This document shows, one piece after another, positions 1-13,302 of a stretch of 64,000 nt of DNA. The notes under the pieces were generated by a model that did not search any database, was not told the origin of the DNA, and worked only from the letters and a program-made list of their open reading frames with translations. How positions within the stretch are numbered: the first letter of the stretch is position 1; each line of letters opens with the position of its first letter. Source of the DNA: Nymphaea colorata. Taxonomy: Eukaryota; Streptophyta; Magnoliopsida; Nymphaeales; Nymphaeaceae. The DNA is taken from contig NC_045140.1 in the NCBI RefSeq assembly GCF_008831285.2, forward strand, positions 25,190,131 to 25,254,130, in the 5' to 3' direction. The position numbers were made by a program, and so were the translations under genes.

Positions 1-258
1 TTTGTGGACCTGCCGACCATGGTGAAGAGGGCAGTCTTGGAAGAGAAAAGCATGTACATATTTGATGAATTGGTGCTGGGCATGGAGGAAGAAAGTGTCC
101 TACTGGAGCTCTTACAGTTGGCTATGGGATGCTGTGCCCCTCTACCGTCTGTTAGGCCTGACATGAATGAGGTGATTAGGAAGCTTGAAGACCTCAGACC
201 CACAAGCATTTCTTCCATGTACACATCTGTGGACTGTAGAAGCGACAGTGAGGCATAG
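1..258 (+). CDS. TMKL1: TMKL1-like receptor kinase, C-terminal end (partial)
   Basis: The reading frame is open from base 1 to the TAG ending at 258, so the gene starts upstream of the window and this is its last 85 codons. The protein has the end of a kinase-like domain (LAMGCCAPLPSVRP, then a helix NEVIRKLEDLRP) followed by a short Ser/Thr-rich tail ending in DSEA. The order of a VKRAVLEEK-like helix, an acidic MEEE stretch, LAMGCCAP, SVRP and LE.RP is what I remember of the leucine-rich-repeat kinase-like protein TMKL1, a membrane protein believed to lack kinase activity. Catalytic motifs lie outside the window, so activity cannot be judged. Other LRR-RLK III members share part of this pattern; the TMKL1 assignment is likely, not certain. 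Confidence 0.7.
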   Translation, partial: FVDLPTMVKRAVLEEKSMYIFDELVLGMEEESVLLELLQLAMGCCAPLPSVRPDMNEVIRKLEDLRPTSISSMYTSVDCRSDSEA

Positions 259-961
259 TCCTCCATAAACTTCTGTGCTAAGCAGATCTTAGACTCTCAC
301 CTTACAAACTCATCATTCTTCGTCACAACTTGGGCTTCAAAGACTTACACAGAGAAACGCTAATGCAATCAGTTCATGTCTTCCGTATTTGGAATCATAT
401 GGGTGTAATAATTTAAGCTTCATGTACTTACTACAGTAGGCCGTAGATGGTCAGCTTTTGAATCAGCTAGCAAAAAGGTTGGAGATGTATGCGTCAGTCG
501 ACCGCTGCAGGAACTTCCTCAGTTAAAGTGCTTTTTCATTGTTTAGGTAAGAAAAAGTAGCACATACGCTAGTGTTTGTTGCCATACTTCTCTCAAGAGC
601 TTTTATTGATCAGTCTGGAGGACAGAAGATTCGAGTTGGGCAGCGATGATCTCTGCAAGGAATCCGCAGGCAAAATGAACTCTGCAATTCAATCGGACAC
701 ATAAACCGACGAAGTGCCAACTTCATGAAAGAAGTTACTGTGCCATCTCTAGTCCCTCTCACCACTAGTCAAGAAAGTGTCTTTGTCTGTAAGCCCAAAC
801 ATCATACCCGTGAAGAAGGAAATTGTTACAACTCCTATGAATATTTGATATCATAAGAGCTTTGCTGATTAGCATTTGCATTTTTCTGACGACGAAGCAA
901 ACGAATTTTTTCTGTTGACTATGATACAACGATTCATCCAAAAGAAATTCAAATTGCGTAT

Positions 962-1001
962 GAGATTACGACAAGACGAGCGAGATTACGACAAGACGAG
1001 C
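962..1001. repeat. 20-bp perfect tandem duplication
   Basis: The unit gagattacgacaagacgagc occurs twice head to tail (962-981 and 982-1001) without a mismatch, so it is a recent slippage or repair duplication. Confidence 0.9.
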
Positions 1002-1618
1002 ACCAGCACTACCCATTGGCTAAAGTGGCCACTGTTGATGTCTTGATTCCAAAAATCAAACTAAAGGTTAAAAGGGAAAAAGGTAATGCCTAGAGAGCTA
1101 CATATATAGAATGCTAGGAGGCATGCAAAAGGAAGCAAGCCAGAAAGCCTCGTTATAGAGTAGCGGGGAAGGCAATTCAATGGCTGCCATTGAATCCATG
1201 CAGGGATGTGAGGTCGTTGTCGTGTGATGGGCATTTGCAGCAGGGCAGGGGAAGGACATGGGCTACATAGAAAGCAGACAAGAAGCGGGCCTTGGGTCCG
1301 TCCAAAATTGCTCATGTATTACGCCCCCATCCCCTGGGCTTTAACGCCCTCACATTTTGTCTGCAAACTTTACACATCAGCTGATCTCGAATATATTCTT
1401 TTTTATGTTGACAACTCCCACAATAAAAAACTAGAAATTCAGAGACGAACACCGGAAACGATCTTCGATAGTTTTCTTCCCTTTTCTTTTTCTCTCTTTC
1501 ACTCCCTCGTTCACTTTTTTCTCTTTCTCTTTTCACAAAGATTGGTAAGTCATAGAGAGAAAAAGGACATAAAAATACACTCTCATTTTGAGAGACGGGT
1601 TTTAGTTATTGTATATAT

Positions 1619-1649
<31 letters not shown>
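1619..1649. repeat. (GA)n microsatellite
   Basis: About 15 uninterrupted GA units. Confidence 0.95.
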
Positions 1650-1652
<3 letters not shown>

Positions 1653-2274
1653 CTTTTACCGCAGTTTTTGGAAATAAGGTTCTAGATGATTTGGTTTCAA
1701 GTTTGAACCCCGTCCCGATCAACTGAATTTGGCACGGTTGGATAACCCTATTTTCAAAAACTGATTAGTTTGAGATCAGGCTATCTAGTATCTAACATAA
1801 TAACATAAGTGCTCACTTTTTCAAATCACACCTGGGTATCCGATTAAACAAACCTTGGATCCGACTAGCATAAGATCCAATATGCCGGTGTCAGAATGAT
1901 ATCCGATTTCGGTTGGATATTGGACTTCAAATTTGAATTTGATTGTGAAACTGCACATTAAATCCAAACTTTTTTTTTGTTTTGCCAGATTCGATTCAAT
2001 GGATTCAAAATGAAATTGGTAGTTGGAGATATCTGACCCATTTACCTCTGCAGTGTTATTAGTATGCGCATGTTAATTATTTTTGCAATCATGTCAACTA
2101 TGAATTAGAAGGGCTTTCTTTTCCCCATTTCTGACTTAGGCAAGAAAATCGTTTGTGGATTCAGTGCTTGGTTTTGCCTGAGCATATGATTAGTAAGTCC
2201 TCTCTCTGAAGTCTCAAATGGGTCTGATAGGTCTTCCTGATTAAGCAAGACTGACTTTTTGCCAATTTTCAAAA

Positions 2275-2460
2275 TGTAATAGCATTAGATTCAAGATATT
2301 TGTTTAAAAATAAATCCGACCCGAATCCGAATTTGATCGGATGCCAATTATTAAATCTGAATCTGATCCAATTTCTTAACTAGATATTAATTTTTTTTTC
2401 ACATTCGATTTTTTTCAGATTTCTTCGGTGAGATATCCAATTCAAATAAAATATATTGAT
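2275..2460. repeat. Decayed dispersed repeat, copy 1 (ATCCGAAT-rich)
   Basis: This stretch resembles 33120-33345 in the same orientation. Both read AATCCGAAT, TCG(G)ATGCCA, TTAAATCTGAATC, then AGATATTAATTTTTTT or AGATGTTAATTTTTTT, and a CGATTTTTT or TGATTTTTT block. Similarity is patchy and there are no clear ends, so this is an old interspersed repeat of unknown class. Confidence 0.5.
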
Positions 2461-4695
2461 ATTCCTAAAGAGAACCCCATCACCTAGGTGAGAGGCTGAA
2501 GTTTCCCTCCTTCTCCTTATTCTCACGGTCTAGAGCTCCATTGAACTTGCAGTTACTCATTCGAATTAGAGAGTAGTGTTTGCAACCTTTGCAATTCAGA
2601 GGAACAACGCCCACATGAATTGAATTGATGATTGAGCTCTCACCAACTCACCAACCCAACTAGCTATTCTAGGTCCCTTAGAACTATACATAACGTTGTT
2701 GAAGCCTAAAAAATAAAAGCTGCCGATTTGGCCACGAGTTCCAACATGACCTCTTGGGTCAATTACAGGGTGCATCACTTTCATCAATTTTTAGAAGTCC
2801 ACCGCTTTTGCCGTGGAAAATCACTATCGTAAGACTTCCAACAGTTGTATGCAAACGTTTTCTTTTGCTTTTTCCTTCTTCCCAAGGACGACCCGTTCTA
2901 CAAAGGCAGATGCTCATAGTAATAATACAATTACAGGAAACAAAGTTCTTAAAAGCCAGCTAAAGCCTGAGTGCTTCATGATTCCGTGTCTCTTCTCATC
3001 CGCCTTCTCCTTTTTCCTTCTTAATAAAAAAACGGAATCCTGAAAGATACAATAAGAGCGTAAGATCAGTATAAGACCACCGATGGTCAAATTCATTTTA
3101 GCTTTACGAGAATTTTTTTCCTTTTTCTATTTCAATCTTTTGCTTTTATTCTCTTCAATATAAGGAATTTCAGGTCCAATCGTGCTACTTTTGTATTTAT
3201 TTTAGTAAAAATGTTCAGGCTGCAATCGAATGTATTTTCTGCTATAGATGCATGCGGCTGTGCTGCAGCTTTTACGTTTTCGACGCGTGCAGAGGAAGGC
3301 GTTTGTTGAAAATATAAAAAGAGAACTGCGTCGAAGAATGCAGAGACCGGTCTCCTGCTCCACAGGAACAATGTCTTGGAGGGAAACCTTTTGAAAATAT
3401 TTTTGTCTCCCAGTCACTCGAGGGCTTATATATAGGCCTGAGACATGGTGTCAGTGGGTTGATTTTTTTCTTTTACTTAGAATTATGTTGAAATAAACTG
3501 AAGCATAAAGATATAACTTTAAGAGTTTTATGCTGAAAGCGGCTTCCTCTAGGTCTCTCAGTCATCAAATCTTATGACAAAATTATGTTCAATATAACTA
3601 AAACATGAGCCCAGCGCCCCGAATCAATCTGATCGGCTGATGATGCTTTCAGTCTAGTCGATTTAATGCTTTGTATAGTTAGTTTAGTTTGTTCTGTTGC
3701 TTATGAAAGACACGAAGTTAAGCAGTTGGGTTCCAAGCATTTTAAGATCATGAATCTAATGATGTATTCTTTGAGTTTATTACCTCCGCCTTTGAGATGT
3801 TTCAATTCATGTTCCAAAACGAAGGTCTTGTTCCTTAGATGTGGTTGATGAGGACAACACATGCAGGAGACTCGGCGTAATATCGAAACTAAAGAAATGA
3901 GGGAGAACAAAAATTGGCACGTATCCCTTTTTGAGAAATGTTTAGATATGCTGAAACATACCTTACTCGAAAAATAAAAACTCACATTTGTTAGTCAATT
4001 TCTCAAATCTCTCTCTCTCCCTCTGTACAAACTCGCTTCAAGCAAATGCAGAATTATCAATAAACTGGCTTTAGAAAATTGAAAATTGTGTAAGCATCCC
4101 TTTAACTAAAAGTGCTTTTATTAAGAGTAAAATAGTCTTTTTAAATATATTTTTAAGTTTTTCATTCATAAATCATGTGATTGTGAATTACTTTGTTAAC
4201 TTAACCAACTACTTATTTCTCCAATATTAGACGGTTGTTTATAAGTAAATCAAAAGTTGGTGGCTATTAATTTGTAAATCTTTCTCTCCCCGTTCTCCTC
4301 TTTCGGGTCGGGCGACTGGAACTGGGAGAAGGGCAAAGAGTGAGCTAGTGCCATTGTCAACTACACTTAGCTTGGTCACCAGTGGGAAATTATATATGCT
4401 AAAAATTCTTTGCCTAACCCATGATCTAATTAATCAAGAACAAAAAATTTCCAATTCAGAATCATAGATCAATTACATTTTTATCAGCTTTGGACTATTA
4501 TCCCCATTGTTTCAATTTGAAATCACCATACAAAGATGACTTTCATGAGAATGAATGAGAACTTTTGATCAACACGCTGTGCGATGTATCGTCGTTTTCT
4601 CCCATTCTAAATTGGCTAAATTTGGCCTGAGTGCTCTCATCCTAATTGGCTAGTGAAATGCAAAAGTGCCGCTTGTCAAATTTTACTTCTTGTCG
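2461..4695. other. Gene-poor AT-rich spacer
   Basis: I see no gene here. Short ORFs on both strands (up to about 94 codons) have no recognisable motif and overlap each other. Confidence 0.5.
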
Positions 4696-4880
4696 TCGGC
4701 GCTAGTTCATTTGCATAATTTCGTGTTGTCTACATGCATCATGCTTGTCTTCGTGATGGAACAGTAAATAAGAATAACAACCAAAGTTATTGTATAAACT
4801 AATGAAAGTTTCATAGAGCGCTCTGGCTATATTAAGAGCGTTTTTATTGTAATGCATAACTTTTGAAACAGTTTCTTTTC
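4696..4880. repeat. Dispersed repeat, copy 1 of a pair with 14490-14645
   Basis: Both places read TGCATAATTT(C/T)GTGTTGTC, ATGCATCA, then AACA(G/A)TAAATAA and a GAGC(G/T)CTCTGGCTATATTA block. The order is kept, with small indels and moderate divergence. In the second copy the match runs directly into the block at 14640-15005, suggesting a larger ancestral unit that was later broken up here by insertions. Confidence 0.55.
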
Positions 4881-6480
4881 GCCAGCAATATTGAAATCAT
4901 TGGCATGTTTATGGTGCCGTTGCCCAAATTTTAAATAGATTTATAATTTCCTTAGGAGGCATTTGTCAATAGAAACATAACAGAGTGTTTTACGAATATG
5001 CATGTCCTAAAGATTGAGACAGGTTTATGTAATATTAGAGCACAATATTCTATAAATCTGCCCCAATTTTTGAAATACATTAATGAAGCTAACACTGCAG
5101 TAGCATAGATACATGGGGGCTTATATGGGCCACTGCCCCAGCAGCCCATCATAGGTTCCATTAAAACAATTCAAAATTATATTATGATGACTTAAAAATT
5201 ATATGGGGCATCTATATCAGATATGGGCTGATGGCTCAGTGCCCTTCAATAAAAAAAAAAAAATCATAGCCACTGCCATTGAGGTATTATATTAATGCTT
5301 TCGTAGCCAAGAAACCACCCCAACAAAAAAAAAATGTAACTTCCTTAATGACTCCTAAATTGCCTCAGTCATTTTCCTTAATAAATCGTTTTCATTTTTC
5401 ACAAAGAAGCCTTCTTAGAATTTTATTGTTACAAAGATGTACACACAGATTTCGGTCTTCAACTTTTAAAAGTAATACCTACTGCAACCTCTAGTACATG
5501 AGCAAGTAATTTAGGCATTGGTGCCTCAAAATAAATACCAATTAGGCCTAGAATCGGGCTGGCCCCATACCTAGAAATTGAGTCCCGGTCTCGCCCAATA
5601 CCTGAAATCCGAGTGCTTGGTTGGAATAAAAACACTAAATATAAAAATAAAATTTTAAATATAAAATATATTTTACTAATAAAATATATATCATTATTAA
5701 ATAAATATAATATTAAAAAAATAAACCAAACCCACCCGGACCGGTTTTTTGGGGCTTAAACTCGGCCCGATCAAGCTGGGTACCGGATGCCCAACCTTGT
5801 TTGGCAATTACTTTATTCACCGACAGGGAGTGTGCTCGAAAAGTTGTTGCACATGGCTGAAAATGGCCAAAATATCTTCATTAAAATAATAAATTTTTAA
5901 ACGATAAAAAAAGATTGTAAAAAATAACAATGTTTACAATGTGTACTCCTTTATAAAAAAGATTCAAAAAAGCCACCATCCCCATTTGGTGTGTATTTAT
6001 TGAGTGCACACCACCGAGTACACAACTCAATCTCAGGCAGTGTCCCTCGAGATGGACATGTGCCAAACTCGGATCTATCATACATGTCCCAAGCTTAACA
6101 TGTGAATTTACGTTTATTATCAATTGAAAGTGAGGAAGAAGGAGAATACTTCATGTACTCTATGGCTATAACAATTACAGTAGAGAAGAAAAAGAAGAGA
6201 TCACGCATAGTAAGGTTTAGGGAGGTTCGGGACTCACTTGAATGGGTCAACGTCGACCAAGACCACTCTCAAAACGCCATGCGTTCTCCACAAACAGAGA
6301 AGAGACACGATGATATTCGTTCATTGGTTTTTCATTGTACATCAGTTGCGACCTTTTGGATAGACTTACAATATCTTTTACAGGCTTCGTTGTTACTGAT
6401 TTCCTTTCTTTATTTTGCTCGTGCATAGGTCTCGATTTTTGGCATGTTGACATCATCGTCATCGTGATTCTCTGAGTTGG
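4881..6480. other. Spacer with decayed GGCCCG-type repeat
   Basis: No gene is recognisable. Around 5550-5800 there are GGGCTGGCCCC, CCCGGACCGG and CTCGGCCCGATCAAGCTGGG words, the same kind of composition as the repeat at 15005-15310 and the better preserved one at 26590-26902. The centre is an AT-rich stretch (5630-5730). Confidence 0.4.
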
Positions 6481-6819
6481 AACGCTGAGAATTGAGATGT
6501 TCTTTCTTTAATAAAGAACCCCTCAAGCTCAAGAGCCGTAGAAGGGTGTTGAGCTTTACATGCAATTCATGCAATTTTATATTTTATGAGTTTCCCCTAA
6601 TTCCCAAGTTTAAGAGGAGGTGGTTTCTTGTATTCTTTGATGCTTCTGTGGTAGTGAAAAACTTTGTACGTTCATGGATGTAGGAGCTCCATGTCTCTAA
6701 ACTACCTAAAATCCTTGTGTCTTTTTTTCCATTTTCTTCTTCTGTTTTGTTCGTTTGATGTCATAAGGAGGAGAGAGAGGGAGGGCCTTGTTTCTAGCAT
6801 ATATTTGGTACGTTGATGT
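6481..6819. repeat. Left half of an older repeat split by the copia element
   Basis: The part from about 6580 onward (AATTCATGCAATTTTA, AAGTTTAAGAGGAGGTGG, ATTCTTTGATGCTTCT, then CTTGTTTCTAGCATATATTTG) matches 14700-14895. The match stops exactly where the LTR element begins and resumes at 13920 on its far side, so the two halves flank a later insertion. The repeat itself shows no coding capacity. Confidence 0.75.
6815..6819. other. Target-site duplication, left copy (GATGT)
   Basis: GATGT lies directly before the left LTR and recurs at 13920-13924 directly after the right LTR, as expected for the 5-bp staggered cut of a Ty1/copia integrase. Confidence 0.9.
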
Positions 6820-7193
6820 TGATGGAAACTTGGAAGAAGTATAGCAGCGGAAGGTATCGGTGATTCTTCAGCCACGATTCCACAGCAGCACCGTCGACAA
6901 AATAGAAGAGAAAAAGGAAGAAGCAAGAGAAAAATTGATTTTGGGGGTTTGCTTCTGAGAGACGCGCAGTTGATTTCTCAACCATCACTTTTAGATGAAT
7001 AGAGGCTGGGCTATATAGACCGCCTCTCAGGGTTTCTCCAAATCCCAGCTACGGTTATGGCATGAAGATTTATGGAAAGAATTAAAACAGAAACTTTAAT
7101 ATTTGATTTATTTCCTGCTTTAATTCCATAACTGTAGGATCTCCATTGCAGTTATAGAGGGAAAGGGATCGGGCTCAAGGCCACTACCCAACA
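6820..7193 (-). repeat. 3' LTR of the copia element
   Basis: On the plus strand it runs TGATGGAAAC to CTACCCAACA, 374 bp. The plus-strand sequence just after it (TCTCCCACTTGG) is the complement of a purine-rich tract, so this is the 3' LTR of a minus-strand element. Confidence 0.95.
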
Positions 7194-7205
7194 TCTCCCA
7201 CTTGG
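7194..7205 (-). other. Polypurine tract
   Basis: In element orientation the tract reads CCAAGTGGGAGA and abuts the 3' LTR. This is the standard copia position for the primer of plus-strand DNA synthesis. Confidence 0.8.
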
Positions 7206-9039
7206 CCATGAGACCGACAGTTTGCTTCCACTTAATGTGGGTTTTCTGTTTCTAAGTTACGAGGTTTTTCATCATTGGTTTGTCCATCGTAACTTGAATT
7301 TTGGTTCAGGGTTCTTAGCGAGGTTTTTCATTCAAGGTTTTTCCATCGCAACCATTCAAATATATCTCAGCCCCATATGGGCTACATGCTTGGTAAACAA
7401 GTCTTCTGATATTCCCTTGGTAAGGGGATCTGCTACCATGTCATTGGTAGGCATGTATTCGACTGAGATTTCATTTTTCTCAACCATTTCATGAACATAA
7501 TGGTATTTCACCATTATACGTTTGCTCTTTGAGCTCACAGCTCCATTTTTCATAAGTGATATCGCTGCCTGATTATCACAATATAGTTGAATTGGTTCAT
7601 GATCAAGATCTAATTTCAAGTCTTTCAAGAACCGATTTATCCAGACAGCAAATGTAGTGGCAACATTACATGCTACATATTCTGCTTCTTGTGTGTGTTG
7701 AGCAACACATCCCTGCTTCTTGCAGGACCAGGCTATCGCTCCACCTCCAAAAAGGAATACATAACCAGATGTAGACTTACTATCGTCTTTGCATCCTGCA
7801 AAATCTGCATCTGAATAGCCAACTAAGGTCAGCTCATTAGCTTGGTAGGACAATTTCAGTCCTTTAGTTCCTTTAATATACCGAAAAATCCTTTTTACTG
7901 CTTGCCAATGTGGCCATCCAGGATTACTTTGATAACGACTTACCAGACCGATAGGAAAACTTATGTCAGGTCTGGTACACAACATTAGATACATTAGACT
8001 ACCAACAGCCTGTGCATAAGGAACATGTAATTTCTGATGTTCTTCTCCAGGACAATCGTTCCTGCTTAGATTTGCTCCTTTAGCTATGGGAGTTCCAATT
8101 GGTTTGCAATCTTGCATTCAAAATTTCTTTAGAATATAATCAATATATCGTTCTTGGCTCAAACTCAGAATTCTTGAGTCTCTATCTCGAGTGATCTTTA
8201 TTCCTAATATGTATGAAGCTTCACCCAAGTCCTTCATTTCGAAGTTTTTGTTCAGCCAAGTCTTCGTTTTGACAATCATGTCGTTATCATTTCCAGTTAG
8301 TAATATGTCATCAACATATAATGATAGTATACAGAAAAGGCTCCCACTTTTCCAAACATATACACAGTGATCCAGTTGATTTGCAACAAACCCAAGTTTT
8401 GTAATTGCTTTGTGAAAAGCAAAATACCACTGTCTAGGAGACTGTTTCAGTCCATACAACGATTTATTCAACTTGTACACTTTGTCTTCTTTTTCCTTGA
8501 TGACATATCCTTGTGGTTGAGTCATATATATAGTTTCTTTCAACTCACAATTCAGAAAAGCAGTCTTTACATCCATCTGACAAATATCTAAGTCATAGAA
8601 TGCCGCAATAGCCAAAATTATTCTGATTGATGCAAACTTTGCAACCGGCGAATAGGTCTCTGAATAATCAATTCTTTCCTTTTGGGAAAAACCTTTCGCT
8701 ACCAATCTGGCTTTGAATTTTTCGACTGATCCGTCAGCTTTATACTTCTTCCTTAGCACCCATTTACATCCAATGGGTTTTCTGTCATTAGGAAGTTCTA
8801 CTAATTCCCAGACTTTATTCTTTTCTATGGATTCAATTTCCTCATCCATAGCGTTCACCCAATCTGATGATTCATGCGAATTTATCGCATCATCATATGT
8901 CAGATTGTCAGACATTTCGTCAATATCTACTAAACAGCATAGTTCCTTTGTAAGATATACATAATAATCACTCAAATATGAAGGTAGAGCCCTAGGTCTT
9001 TTACGACCTAACAAAGTCTGAGTTGATAAGGTATTTGGA

Positions 9040-9365
9040 TCAGTTGGTTCATTGCCTAACTGTTCCCCAGTCGGTTCATTACCAGACTGTACACCAGACA
9101 TTTCATGCTCAGTTGGTTCATTACCAAACTGATCTCCAGTCGGTTCATTACCAGACTGTATTCCAGTAATTTCATGCTCAGTTGGTTCATTACCAAACTG
9201 ATCCCCAGTCGGTTCATTGCCAGACTGTTCTTCAGTCGGTTCATTACCAGACTGATCCACAGTCGGTTCATTACCAGACTGTATTCTAATCAATTCTTGC
9301 TCAGTTGGTTCATTGCCAAACTGATCTATAGTCGGTTCATTACCAGACTCTACTCCAGTTGGTTC
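9040..9365 (-). repeat. In-frame minisatellite coding GNEPT repeats
   Basis: Between the integrase and reverse-transcriptase regions the DNA repeats a motif of about 27 bp that codes S/F-G-N-E-P-T plus two to four residues, with some longer units of about 42 bp. About ten GNEPT copies are visible. This stretch of copia polyproteins is usually a poorly conserved linker, so the expansion was probably tolerated while the element was active. Confidence 0.85.
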
Positions 9366-12300
9366 TTTACCAAACTGATCATCTGAAGGTCCTCCAATAG
9401 ATCATTGTGATCTTTTACTGGATTATTATCAATGTTATTGAGTTCTTCAAGGAACCCTACATCTCTACTTTCTATGAGCCCCATAGTAGAGTGATATAAT
9501 CTGTAGCCTTTGGATCCTTTTGGATATCCAATAAACACACATCTTACTGATATGTTATCCAGTTTATCCATTCTTGGATCTAAAATTTTTACATGTGCTA
9601 CAGATCCCCATCTTTTAAGATGTCTTAAGTCTGGTTTCACACCAGTCCATCTCTCATAAGGAGTGGTTGGGACTGCTTTGCAGGGCACTCGATTAATAGT
9701 ATACATGGCTGTTAACACAGCCTCTCCCCAAAAAACTTTGGGTAATTGTGCACCTGCCAACATGGATCTCACCATGTTCAAGAGGGTTCTGTTACACTTC
9801 TCAGCAACACCATTTTGCTGCGGTGTCCTAGGCATTGTTCTTTGCCTATTAATTCCAAGGTCTTTGCAGTGTTCGAGGAATTCATTTGATGTATATTCAC
9901 CTCCTCGATCAGACCTTATAACCTTGATGTTCTTCCCAAGTTGTCTTTCGACTTCAGATTTATATTCCTTGAATTTTTCAAGTGCTTCTGACTTATATCT
10001 AATAAGGTAAATATATCCAAATCTTGAAAAGTCATCAATAAAAGTTATAAAATATAACTTTCCACTATGTGTTTTGACTCTAAAAGGTCCACAAATGTCG
10101 GTGTGGATTATTTTCAATAGATCAGTGGCCCGAATTACTTCGGATGGAAAGGGTTTTCTTGTCATCTTTCCATATAAACATACCTCACATTTCGTGAAAT
10201 CATTTGCTTTAATGTCAGGTATAATACCTTGTTGTGCTAGAAGCTTCATTTTGTTGATGCTTACATGGCCTAATCTTTCATGCCATAGATTTGTACTCAC
10301 ATTCATCGCACAATCAGTATAAGCAGAACTAGAAGATTTATTCATATCATTGAGTTTGAACATACCATGTTCCTTAACATATTTTCCATCAAACATGGTC
10401 CTCCCATGTTTTCCTACTGTGACTTTTCCTGAAACAAAACGAACTTCAAAACCTTTCCCAGTCAAAGCAGGGACTGACACTAAGTTCCTCCGCATAGAAG
10501 GAACATACAAGACTTCAGTAAGAATGATGCTTGTACCCCCAATATTCAGTTGATATGTGCCAACTCCCATTACATCACAGTATGAGTTGTTACCCATATA
10601 AACCTTTTGCATTCCCGGACTTAGGTTTTCCATACGAATCATGCCTTCTTTTGTTTTTGCAATGTGACGTGTAGCTCCCGAGTCGACCCACCAACCAGTT
10701 AAATCTCCATCTGCAAACAAACACTCTGACACAACACAAATGATTTCTTCATTGTATTCCTCATGATCTTTTCCTTTGTTCTGAATCTTGTTGTCCTTCT
10801 TGTTTGAGAATTTTGTCCTGCAGTTCTTCTTGATGTGTCCAAGCTTCCCACATCTGTAGCATTTCACTACAGTTCCTTGAATTCTTGGAGTTCCTGCAAA
10901 ATTTTCTTTGAACTTGCTATTGTTTTTCCTTTTAAAGTCTTTAGACCTTATAGGCGCAAGATTTGTTGGTTTTTCTTGAACATTCATAAGTTCTACATCA
11001 TTTCTCTTGGTCAAACGTTCTTGCTGAATAACTAATTGTATAGGGAGTTTCTCTAGATTCAAAGTGTCAAATTGAAGACTCAACGCTGTGACAGCCATAT
11101 CCCAAGAAGGTGGTAAACTATTCAGAATGGTGCATATTTGCATGTTATCAGATATCACATTTCTCACTACTGCTAGGTCCTTAGCCATGACCAACATTTT
11201 GTTAACATGGTCAACAACTCTATCTGATTCCTTCATTTTATACGAGGTATACTGTTCTAGCAACAATTGAACATGCATAGTAGTAGTGGTGTTGAGTTTG
11301 GATGAAATACTATCTAACATATCTTTTGCTGTTGGACAGTCTTCAAACACTCTGATCAGATCATCTTCCATGAATGTTAACATGATGGTTTTGGCCATCA
11401 AGTCATCATTCTCAAACGCCTCATATTCCTTCTTTTCCTCATCAGTAGGTTTGTCTCCTAAAGTAGAAAAGAGCTTGTTGATAACATAAATCAGTCTTTG
11501 TAGAGTTAAGGCCAACATGATCATACGTTTCCATGCTTGAAAATTATTTCCACTGAGTTTTTCAGTCTTAGCTAGTTCAGAGGCTCCCACTCTTGAAGTC
11601 ATTTCTAAATTAATTTATAATGACAAGCAAAGTACAATAATCAAGAAGCAATATTATGTCAGAAAATCCCTAATAGTAGCATTTTAAAATGATTTGAATA
11701 GAAAAATAACAGATATCACAATATTATTGGATCCAAAAAAATATGATAACATATAATTGAATCAATGTAAAGAAGATATGATATTTTTAACCAATATCCG
11801 ACCAATATGTCATGATTCAAATTGAATATGAATATGGATCTTAATCAGATCTAAAGTAAGAATCGTACTAATTATTTAGATTCAGATCTTACCATTGTGG
11901 ATCCAGACATAATGATATCACAACTCGAACTAATATGTATTTAAACAAATAAATATGGTCCATATTCAAATCCAATTAGAATATGTTCAACGTACATGGA
12001 TCTAAACATCAACGACGTTCAACCATACAATAGATATGGGTCCACAATATGTAGAGGTTCAAAAATTATGAAATGGATAATAGTCAAATCTAAAACCGTT
12101 ATAGGTATCCACATCATAACTAATCAAATTCATTTCATTTTATTCATTTTTCTTTATATCAACACATCCACAATATCAATTCTTTCTCGTCAAGACCGTA
12201 GGACATTCTAAGATGTCTGTTTTGTAATTGATAAGCTGGAGTGGTACCTATATGTAATTGTACGTAAAAACTCTATTTTCCATTGAAATTGCAAAACAAT

Positions 12301-13225
12301 TTTTCAGAACCCTCTTTCAAAAATTTATAAGAACTTTGAGGGTACCACCACGAAATTTCGTATGAAATTCCTGGTTTTGCTGAAATTAATTTTTGTAAGC
12401 CTCTTTTTGAAAAACTTTTCAGCAAAAATGCTGCGCGGCATTAATTTATGAAAAATGCGACAGTATTTTTGACAATTTGACGAAAACTGTGGACTAATTT
12501 CGTAATTTCTGAATTGTTAGTATAAATACCCCTCCGAACGAGATTTCCTCATTTTTTTCGTTCTCTTCTCTCTCCTCTTCGTGAGCTTCTCACTCCACTC
12601 CCGAAAAAACCTTTTGCTAGGGTTTCGTCCGCCCCTCCGCCGTCGCCTTTGCGCGATTTTTCTCCACCGCCACCGTGAAGAAGACCTTGATAACGGCGCG
12701 GTGAAGATCTGGGAGAGGCACCTTTCAGCCAAGGTGAGGAGGACGGTCGAAGGTCTCTGCTACCATCGTGAGGAGGACGGTCAGAGAGCGTCTCCTCGCT
12801 GCAGCAGTCTTGGGTTGTTGCGAAGAGAAAAAAAACTTAGGTAGGCGGACACCAGCTGGCTAAAGGGTCTTGGGTTGTCGTAAGAGAAAAAACGACCACC
12901 AGAGTCTCGGCCAAAAATTTTTAAGTGACTAGCGCACTCCATCCCGTGAGATCGAAGAGACGGTTATCTTGAGACCAACGGAAGAAGGGATCAGAATTTG
13001 TTCCAAGTAAAGTCCCTTACTCTTCCCTGTTTTTCCCTTAGTATTCTGTTGTAAGTCGAGCAGAGCAAGCTCTGCTTTCTGTCGTTTGAGGCGTTGAGCT
13101 GCCTCTGTTTTCATAGGTCTCAGAGATATAGCAATAAACAGAGCGCAATTTTTATTTGAAACTGTAGAACAAAAAAAAACTGTTCGAACTAGCATGCTTC
13201 ATGCATTTGAATTCATGCTTCAAAT

Positions 13226-13226
13226 C

Positions 13227-13301
<75 letters not shown>

Positions 13302-13302
13302 T
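13226..13302. repeat. (AAT)n followed by (ATT)n, self-complementary
   Basis: Roughly twelve AAT units run directly into about as many ATT units, making a near-perfect palindrome that could fold into a hairpin. Confidence 0.9.

Larger units (their letters stand above)
259..2274. other. 3' flank of the kinase gene and non-coding spacer
   Basis: The first few hundred bases after the stop are probably 3' UTR. The rest holds a 20-bp tandem duplication, a GA microsatellite and AT-rich sequence; none of the short ORFs resembles a protein I know. From about 1690 the sequence is rich in ATCCGA/AATCTGA words typical of a decayed dispersed repeat. Confidence 0.5.

Noticed and set aside
6102-6428. 108-codon plus-strand ORF, with FHCTSVATFW slightly like a LINE zinc-binding tail
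   Set aside because: The similarity is a few residues only and no reverse transcriptase lies nearby.
9105-9386. Plus-strand repetitive ORF opposite the GNEPT repeat
   Set aside because: Antisense of the copia minisatellite.
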